Positions 59,069-64,000 of a stretch of 64,000 bases of DNA are shown piece by piece (position 1 is the stretch's first letter; the number at the start of each line of letters is the position of its first letter). Origin of the DNA: Chryseobacterium sp. BLS98 (GTDB lineage Bacteria > Bacteroidota > Bacteroidia > Flavobacteriales > Weeksellaceae); the NCBI RefSeq assembly GCF_001045445.1, contig NZ_LFNF01000001.1, forward strand, positions 868,001 to 932,000, given 5' to 3'. Under the pieces are notes generated by a model. That model had not been told where the DNA came from. It made no database searches and worked only from the letters and a program-made list of their open reading frames with translations. A program made the position numbers and the translations under genes.

Positions 59069-61603
59069 ATGGATTATAAGTTTTCACAAGGTTTGAGCCA
59101 GGTGTTCAAACAAAGCAAGAGCGAAGCGAAAAGGCTCAAAAGTGAATTTCTTAATACAGAACATCTACTTTTAGGTATTATAAAAACAGAAAACTCTGCA
59201 AAAGAAATCCTTCAAAACCTTAATGCGGATTTAACACAAATCAGAAGAAAAATTGAAACTCTAAATACAGCAAGTCTTAATCCTATTTCTGAGGAGGTTA
59301 CTAATATTTCTTTCACCAAGATGGCAGATCATGCGATCAAACGTGCTGAGCTGGAATGCAGGCAATACAAAAGCAATGAAATTAATACCGTTCATTTGCT
59401 TTTAGGCATTCTTTACAAATATGAGGACCCTACTTCAAATATTCTGGGAGCTTATGACATCGATTATGAAGGAGTTTCAAGAGAATACCAGACCATGCTT
59501 AAAAATTCCGGGCAGGCACCACAAATGAGTGCTTATGATGATGACGATGAAAGAGAGGAATTTGAGCAGATGAGAAAGCCTACCGGAAATTTAGGCTCTG
59601 CAAAAAGTAAAACCCCTACATTGGATAACTTTGGTAGAGACCTGACTTCTTTGGCAAGAGATGGGAAATTAGACCCTGTAATCGGCCGTGAGAAAGAAAT
59701 TGAGAGAGTTTCTCAGATTTTATCACGAAGAAAGAAAAACAACCCTCTTCTTATCGGTGAACCGGGAGTTGGTAAATCTGCTATTGCAGAAGGACTGGCT
59801 TTGAGAATTCAGCAGAAGAAAGTATCTAGGGTTCTTTACGGAAAACGTGTGATCACGCTGGATCTGGCAAGTTTAGTAGCCGGAACAAAATACCGTGGCC
59901 AGTTTGAAGAAAGAATGAAGGCAATTATGACCGAGCTGGAGAAAAACAGGGATGTCATCTTGTTCATTGATGAGCTTCACACGATTGTGGGCGCAGGAAG
60001 TTCTACAGGAAGCCTTGATGCTTCCAATATGTTCAAACCTGCTTTGGCAAGGGGTGAAATTCAATGCATCGGGGCTACGACTCTGGATGAGTACCGTCAG
60101 TATATTGAGAAAGACGGAGCTTTGGAAAGAAGATTCCAGAAAGTAATGGTAGAACCGACTTCCATTGATGAAACGATCCAGATTCTGAATCAGATCAAAG
60201 ATAAATATGAAGAACACCATAATGTAGTGTATACTCCGGAAGCTATTTTAGCGTGCGTTAATCTGACATCCAGATATATTACAGACCGTTTCTTACCGGA
60301 TAAGGCTATTGATGCCATGGATGAAGCTGGTTCCCGTGTGTACATCAAAAACATGAAAGTTCCTACTGAGATCATTGATTTCGAAAAGAAAATTGAAGAC
60401 ATCAAGGAAATGAAGCAGAAAGCTGTAAAAGCTCAGGATTATCTTGAAGCCAGAAAGCTTAAGGATGAAGAAGAACGTCTTCAGATGGAACTGAATGTGG
60501 CTCAGGAAAAATGGGACAAAGATGTAAAAGAGAAAAAAGAAACCGTAACGGAAGAAAATGTAGCCGAAGTGGTTTCTATGATGAGTGGAGTTCCGGTAAC
60601 CAAAGTGGGCAAAAATGAGCTTGATAAACTGGCTCAGATGGATGAAAAACTGAATGGAAAAGTAATCGGTCAGGAAGATGCTGTGAAAAAGGTTGTTAAG
60701 GCCATTCAGAGAAACAGAGCCGGTCTTAAAGATCCTAACCGTCCCATCGGTACCTTTATCTTCCTTGGTACAACCGGGGTTGGTAAAACCGAGCTTGCTA
60801 AAGTAATGGCAAGAGAACTTTTCGAATCCGATGAATCCCTGATCCGTATCGACATGAGTGAATACATGGAGAAATTCGCGGTTTCAAGATTGGTGGGAGC
60901 GCCTCCGGGATATGTTGGATATGAAGAAGGCGGTCAGTTAACTGAAGCCGTAAGAAGAAAACCTTATGCTGTGGTTCTTCTGGATGAGATAGAAAAAGCT
61001 CACCCTGATGTATTCAATATCCTTCTGCAAATTCTTGATGAAGGCCATGTAACGGATAGTTTAGGAAGAAAAATTGATTTTAGAAATACAATCATCATCC
61101 TTACCTCAAACATCGGAACAAGAGATCTTAAAGATTTCGGAGACGGTGTAGGATTTGGAACTTCAGCTAAAAAGACCGGTTCAGATACAAGAGCAAGAAG
61201 CACTATTGAAAATGCCCTTAAAAAAGCATTTGCCCCTGAATTCCTAAACAGAATTGATGATATTGTGATCTTTAACTCTCTTGTACAGGATGATATCAAG
61301 AAAATTATTGATATTGAACTGAGCAAGCTTTATAGCAGACTTGAAAAATTAGGCTACAAAGTAGAGTTAACTGAAGAAGCGAAAGATTTCATTTCTGAAA
61401 AAGGATGGGATAAAGATTTTGGTGCAAGACCACTAAAACGTGCAATTCAGAAATACATTGAAGACTTATTGGCAGAAATGCTGGTCAACAAGCAATTATC
61501 TGAAGGAGAAACAGTAATCCTGGATCTTAATGATACAAAAGATGCGTTAATTGGAAAAGCTCCAAAAGCAAAAAAGACAACTGAAAAGTCTTCCCAATCG
61601 TAA
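59069..61603 (+). CDS. clpC: ClpC-type ATP-dependent chaperone
   Basis: The ATG at 59069 (MDYKFSQGLSQVFKQSKSEA) is preferred to the ATG at 59057 because it gives the usual ClpC N-terminus; the protein has 844 residues. There is a Clp N-domain (EFLNTEHLLLGII), an AAA+ D1 Walker A GEPGVGKSAIAEG near 239, a UVR-like linker (DYLEARKLKDEEERL), a D2 Walker A GTTGVGKTELAK near 570 and the ClpP-docking loop DGVGFGTSA. It unfolds damaged proteins and feeds them to ClpP. A terminator follows. Confidence 0.95.
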   Translation: MDYKFSQGLSQVFKQSKSEAKRLKSEFLNTEHLLLGIIKTENSAKEILQNLNADLTQIRRKIETLNTASLNPISEEVTNISFTKMADHAIKRAELECRQYKSNEINTVHLLLGILYKYEDPTSNILGAYDIDYEGVSREYQTMLKNSGQAPQMSAYDDDDEREEFEQMRKPTGNLGSAKSKTPTLDNFGRDLTSLARDGKLDPVIGREKEIERVSQILSRRKKNNPLLIGEPGVGKSAIAEGLALRIQQKKVSRVLYGKRVITLDLASLVAGTKYRGQFEERMKAIMTELEKNRDVILFIDELHTIVGAGSSTGSLDASNMFKPALARGEIQCIGATTLDEYRQYIEKDGALERRFQKVMVEPTSIDETIQILNQIKDKYEEHHNVVYTPEAILACVNLTSRYITDRFLPDKAIDAMDEAGSRVYIKNMKVPTEIIDFEKKIEDIKEMKQKAVKAQDYLEARKLKDEEERLQMELNVAQEKWDKDVKEKKETVTEENVAEVVSMMSGVPVTKVGKNELDKLAQMDEKLNGKVIGQEDAVKKVVKAIQRNRAGLKDPNRPIGTFIFLGTTGVGKTELAKVMARELFESDESLIRIDMSEYMEKFAVSRLVGAPPGYVGYEEGGQLTEAVRRKPYAVVLLDEIEKAHPDVFNILLQILDEGHVTDSLGRKIDFRNTIIILTSNIGTRDLKDFGDGVGFGTSAKKTGSDTRARSTIENALKKAFAPEFLNRIDDIVIFNSLVQDDIKKIIDIELSKLYSRLEKLGYKVELTEEAKDFISEKGWDKDFGARPLKRAIQKYIEDLLAEMLVNKQLSEGETVILDLNDTKDALIGKAPKAKKTTEKSSQS

Positions 61604-61624
61604 TTGATTACTATAATTATATAG

Positions 61625-61653
61625 AAAAGCACCGGAAAATCCGGTGCTTTTTT
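61625..61653 (+). terminator. Terminator after clpC
   Basis: A 12-bp perfect stem, AAAAGCACCGGA with TCCGGTGCTTTT, around a 3-base loop and followed by a T-run. Confidence 0.93.
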
Positions 61654-61663
61654 GTTTTTAATA

Positions 61664-61732
61664 GGTTTTGGCTGAAGCCGAATTAAATATGTTTAAAAAG
61701 TTAAGCGGGCTAAAGCCCGCACCTATGAATCA
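61664..61732. repeat. Dispersed REP-like intergenic element, copy 2
   Basis: The palindromes GGCTGAAGCC (61670-61679) and GCGGGCTAAAGCCCGC (61705-61720) have the same order and flanks as the copy at 24520-24590. The second stem is perfect here (7 bp), and the tail TATGAATCAT also matches. Confidence 0.7.
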
Positions 61733-61739
61733 TTATCTG

Positions 61740-61854
61740 GCCACGAATGCACGAATTTAAATAGACGCTTGTGCCTATTATTTTTCATAGCTTATTATTA
61801 AACTTAAAAAGCATTTTTAAGGCTATTATCTGTGTAAATTCGTGAATTCGTGGC
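61740..61854. repeat. Long intergenic inverted repeat, GCCACGAATxCACGAATTT type
   Basis: The 19-base arms GCCACGAATGCACGAATTT (61740-61758) and AAATTCGTGAATTCGTGGC (61836-61854) pair with one mismatch around ~77 bases. It ends a few bases before the stop of the beta-barrel gene. No gene is seen in the 258-base gap apart from this repeat and the REP-like element. Confidence 0.75.
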
Positions 61855-61861
61855 TAAAAAA

Positions 61862-62389
61862 TTAAAGCCCTACAACGAAACCTATATTAGGGACAAGTCC
61901 ACTTGAGAATACACTTGAATTTTCTTTCCAAAGCACATTATACATGAGTCCCAACTGCATAAAAGAATTACTGCCAATCCTCTGCATGTAGCCACCCCCC
62001 AAATATAAAGCGGTTTCCTGCTCGTTCACTTTGTAATCGTAAAATTTATCTTTATAATTGATGAAATACTGCTGAAGATTTGCTCCTACATAAAAGGACC
62101 TGGCAATATAATAGTTGACAAAAGGCCCCACACCGAACATCGTGGATTTATAATAATCGGAGGTCTGCCAGGAAACACTTCCCACAACACCGCCTTCAAG
62201 GTCGTCGGTAATTTTATATCCTACTCTTGGGGAAGCCTGAAGATAAAATGCACTGTTGCTTCCGAACCCGACACCAATCCCTCCACCGAAGGTCCATCTG
62301 TTAGTTTCTTGTGAACCCGTACCTATTGAAACCTGGGAAAATAATGATCCTGATATCACCAGCATCAGAGGAATAATAATTTTTTTCAT
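61862..62389 (-). CDS. Outer-membrane beta-barrel protein
   Basis: The 175-residue protein has a signal peptide (MKKIIIPLMLVISGSLFSQ) and alternating beta strands with aromatic girdles (FTFGGGIGVGFG-like, FGVGPFVNYYIARSFYVGAN, TALYLGGGYMQRI) and a final hydrophobic NIGFVVGL. It is a small 8-stranded porin-like or OmpW/opacity-type barrel; the ligand is unknown. It is a single gene divergent from mnmA. Confidence 0.82.
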   Translation of the reverse strand: MKKIIIPLMLVISGSLFSQVSIGTGSQETNRWTFGGGIGVGFGSNSAFYLQASPRVGYKITDDLEGGVVGSVSWQTSDYYKSTMFGVGPFVNYYIARSFYVGANLQQYFINYKDKFYDYKVNEQETALYLGGGYMQRIGSNSFMQLGLMYNVLWKENSSVFSSGLVPNIGFVVGL

Positions 62390-62448
62390 ATTAATATCGT
62401 TTTTATCAATGTTTAAAATTATGGTTTTTTTACGAATTTATTTAGTTG

Positions 62449-62456
62449 TATTTTTG
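62449..62456 (+). promoter_or_regulatory. -7 box (TATTTTTG) for mnmA
   Basis: TATTTTTG fits TAnnTTTG and ends 50 bases before the ATG at 62507, leaving an untranslated leader of about 45 bases. Confidence 0.5.
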
Positions 62457-62506
62457 CCCCGTCAAACTAAGAACTCCCGTTAAGAGTTTCGTAAAATTGA
62501 AATACA

Positions 62507-63694
62507 ATGAAAGTAGTAGTAGGATTATCCGGAGGTGTAGATTCCAGCGTTACAGCATATCTTCTGCAGCAGCAGGGGCATGATGTGGTTGCCCTGTTTA
62601 TGAGAAACTGGAACGACGCTTCCGTGACCCTTGAGGATGAATGTCCGTGGATTGAAGACAGTAATGACGCCCTGATGGTTGCCCAGAAGCTGGGAATTCC
62701 TTTCCAGGTGATCGATATGAGTGAGCTTTACAAAGAGCGCATCGTAGATTATATGTTTGATGAATACCAGAAAGGGAGAACCCCGAATCCTGATGTTCTG
62801 TGCAACAGAGAAGTCAAATTTGATGTTTTTATGAAAACAGCCATGTCTTTAGGTGCTGATAAAGTGGCTACAGGACATTATGCACAGGTGAACTCAACTT
62901 TTGATGAAAACGGAAAGGAAATTTTTCATCTTCTGGCTGGAAAAGACAACAATAAAGACCAGTCTTATTTCCTGTGCCAATTAAGCCAGGAACAGCTGTC
63001 TAAAGCCCTTTTTCCGATCGGAGAACTGACAAAACCCCAGGTAAGGGAAATTGCTAAAGAAATCGGACTTGTGACTGCCGACAAAAAAGATTCCCAAGGG
63101 TTGTGCTTTATCGGAAAAGTAAGTCTTCCTCAGTTTTTGCAGCAGCAACTTATTCCTAAAGAAGGGGAAATTGTAGAAATTTTCAAAGATTCACCTTTAT
63201 TTTCGGTAGAAAAACCTGAATTTTCTTCAAAAGAAGAAGAGCTGGAATATCTGTCTCAGAAAATCAATTATAAAAAATCCGACGGTAAGGTAATCGGAAA
63301 GCACCAGGGTGCACAGTTTTTCACAATCGGACAAAGCAAAGGACTTGGTATTGGTGGTCACAAAGAAAGTTGTTTTGTGGTTTCCAGAGATATGGAAAAC
63401 AATATTATTTTTGTAGGCGAAGGCCACAGCTTCCCGGGACTCCATAAAAATGCATTAAAAATAGATCAATCAGAAGTGCATTGGGTTCGTGAGGATATGA
63501 AGCTGGAAAATGGTGGCTCTATGGAAGTAATGGCAAGATTCAGGTACAGGCAGCCTTTACAAAAAGCTACTCTTTATCAGTTTGGAAATGCAGCTTATAT
63601 TGAATTTGATGAGCCGCAGTCTGCGATTGCCGAAGGACAGTTTGCCGCATGGTATATTGGTGAAGAACTGATCGGCAGTGGCGTTATTGGATAA
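62507..63694 (+). CDS. mnmA: tRNA-specific 2-thiouridylase MnmA
   Basis: The 395-residue enzyme thiolates U34 of tRNA Lys, Glu and Gln. The PP-loop [12 protein letters not shown] at residues 6-17, the catalytic Cys99 in [12 protein letters not shown] and the second catalytic Cys200 in [10 protein letters not shown] are present. The C-terminal HKESCFVV and FRYRQP regions match the family. The region before the second Cys is a little longer than in E. coli. Two hairpins follow. Confidence 0.95.
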   Translation: MKVVVGLSGGVDSSVTAYLLQQQGHDVVALFMRNWNDASVTLEDECPWIEDSNDALMVAQKLGIPFQVIDMSELYKERIVDYMFDEYQKGRTPNPDVLCNREVKFDVFMKTAMSLGADKVATGHYAQVNSTFDENGKEIFHLLAGKDNNKDQSYFLCQLSQEQLSKALFPIGELTKPQVREIAKEIGLVTADKKDSQGLCFIGKVSLPQFLQQQLIPKEGEIVEIFKDSPLFSVEKPEFSSKEEELEYLSQKINYKKSDGKVIGKHQGAQFFTIGQSKGLGIGGHKESCFVVSRDMENNIIFVGEGHSFPGLHKNALKIDQSEVHWVREDMKLENGGSMEVMARFRYRQPLQKATLYQFGNAAYIEFDEPQSAIAEGQFAAWYIGEELIGSGVIG

Positions 63695-63725
63695 AAAAAT
63701 AAAAAGACCTCTTACTGGTCTCTAT

Positions 63726-63763
63726 AAATCCCGAAGCATATTTGTTTCGGGGTTATTTTTTTC
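63726..63763 (+). terminator. Terminator after mnmA
   Basis: Stem AATCCCGAA with TTTCGGGGTT and a T-run; a smaller AGACC/GGTCT hairpin lies just upstream, near 63705-63722. Confidence 0.78.
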
Positions 63764-63846
63764 AATTGACTCTTCAACTTACGCACGAATTCAGTCAATA
63801 TAAAAAACACATTGATAATAAGTTTTAAAATAATTATCTGTTATAT

Positions 63847-64000
63847 TTACAGATATCGATCTTCATCATAATAGTACTCCAGCTTACTTTCCACATCTTT
63901 CACAATGATATCCAGATCTTTTGCTACGTGATCTCCATAGAAGTTGACAAACAGCAATTGATCCGTTTTCTTAGCATACACCAGATTATATTTTGTTTTC
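63847..64000 (-). CDS. C-terminal fragment of an unidentified protein
   Basis: A minus-strand open frame enters from the window edge and ends at 63847 with the residues EYYYDEDRYL. The 51 visible residues (KYNLVYAKKTDQLLFVNFYG, AKDLDIIVKDVESKLE) look like real protein, but the domain is not recognised. The terminator of mnmA separates it from the convergent mnmA gene. Confidence 0.55.
   Translation of the reverse strand, partial: KTKYNLVYAKKTDQLLFVNFYGDHVAKDLDIIVKDVESKLEYYYDEDRYL

Noticed and set aside
1..64000. CRISPR array
   Set aside because: No run of regularly spaced identical repeats was seen; the repeats present are inverted and irregular.

Overview
The window looks like a chromosomal segment of a Chryseobacterium-like member of the Flavobacteriia (Bacteroidota, Weeksellaceae). 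The evidence is the low GC content, the Bacteroidota -7 promoter box TAnnTTTG in front of many genes, type IX secretion (T9SS) C-terminal sorting domains on three secreted proteins, many lipoproteins and small secreted proteins, and a typical flavobacterial housekeeping set (thiL, mutS, nadK, fbaA, accD, folC, clpC, mnmA). The assignment rests on recognition of these families; no database search was possible.

Layout. 1-17 kb is the accessory part. It holds a 3413-residue SpvB/TcdB-like and RHS-repeat protein whose last ~225 residues form a putative alpha/beta-hydrolase toxin tip, followed by an overlapping small membrane ORF that is a candidate immunity gene. Upstream lie two T9SS cargo proteins (one a subtilisin-like protease) and a tandem array of two intact plus one decayed tail-fibre-like surface protein genes. 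17-26 kb holds a TPR/transmembrane/AraC-type regulator, thiL, a thioesterase, a flavoprotein, a small envelope cluster, two exported thioredoxin-like proteins and two very short leader-peptide genes ending in GYCC. 26-31 kb holds mutS and a T9SS protein bracketed by a duplication of the mutS promoter and start. 31-44 kb is mostly metabolic and membrane genes: a JmjC-like cupin, a bestrophin, a TrmH-type methyltransferase, CBS protein-nadK, fbaA, accD, a fused SpmA/SpmB protein, and an ExbB-ExbD-TonB-like operon. 44-55 kb holds a DUF885 lipoprotein, nth divergent from a Bcp-type peroxiredoxin, a TolC-SprT-mannose-1-phosphate guanylyltransferase run, folC and two tRNA-Val genes. 55-64 kb holds glycosyltransferases with sufE, clpC, an outer-membrane beta-barrel protein and mnmA.

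How the genes work together. The ExbB/ExbD/TonB-like operon, TolC protein, beta-barrel protein and T9SS cargo form an envelope and secretion theme. The mannose-1-phosphate guanylyltransferase and three glycosyltransferases point to surface polysaccharide synthesis. nth, mutS and the peroxiredoxin are stress and repair functions. Many intergenic gaps carry long imperfect inverted repeats of several different families, probably lineage-specific dispersed repeats.

Most interesting points: the RHS toxin tip with its overlapping membrane ORF; the paired GYCC peptides next to thiol oxidoreductases; the duplicated mutS start flanking a T9SS gene; an endonuclease III with no cysteine at all; and an AccD without its zinc-ribbon cysteines. 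No rRNA, CRISPR array, insertion sequence, prophage or replication origin was seen.
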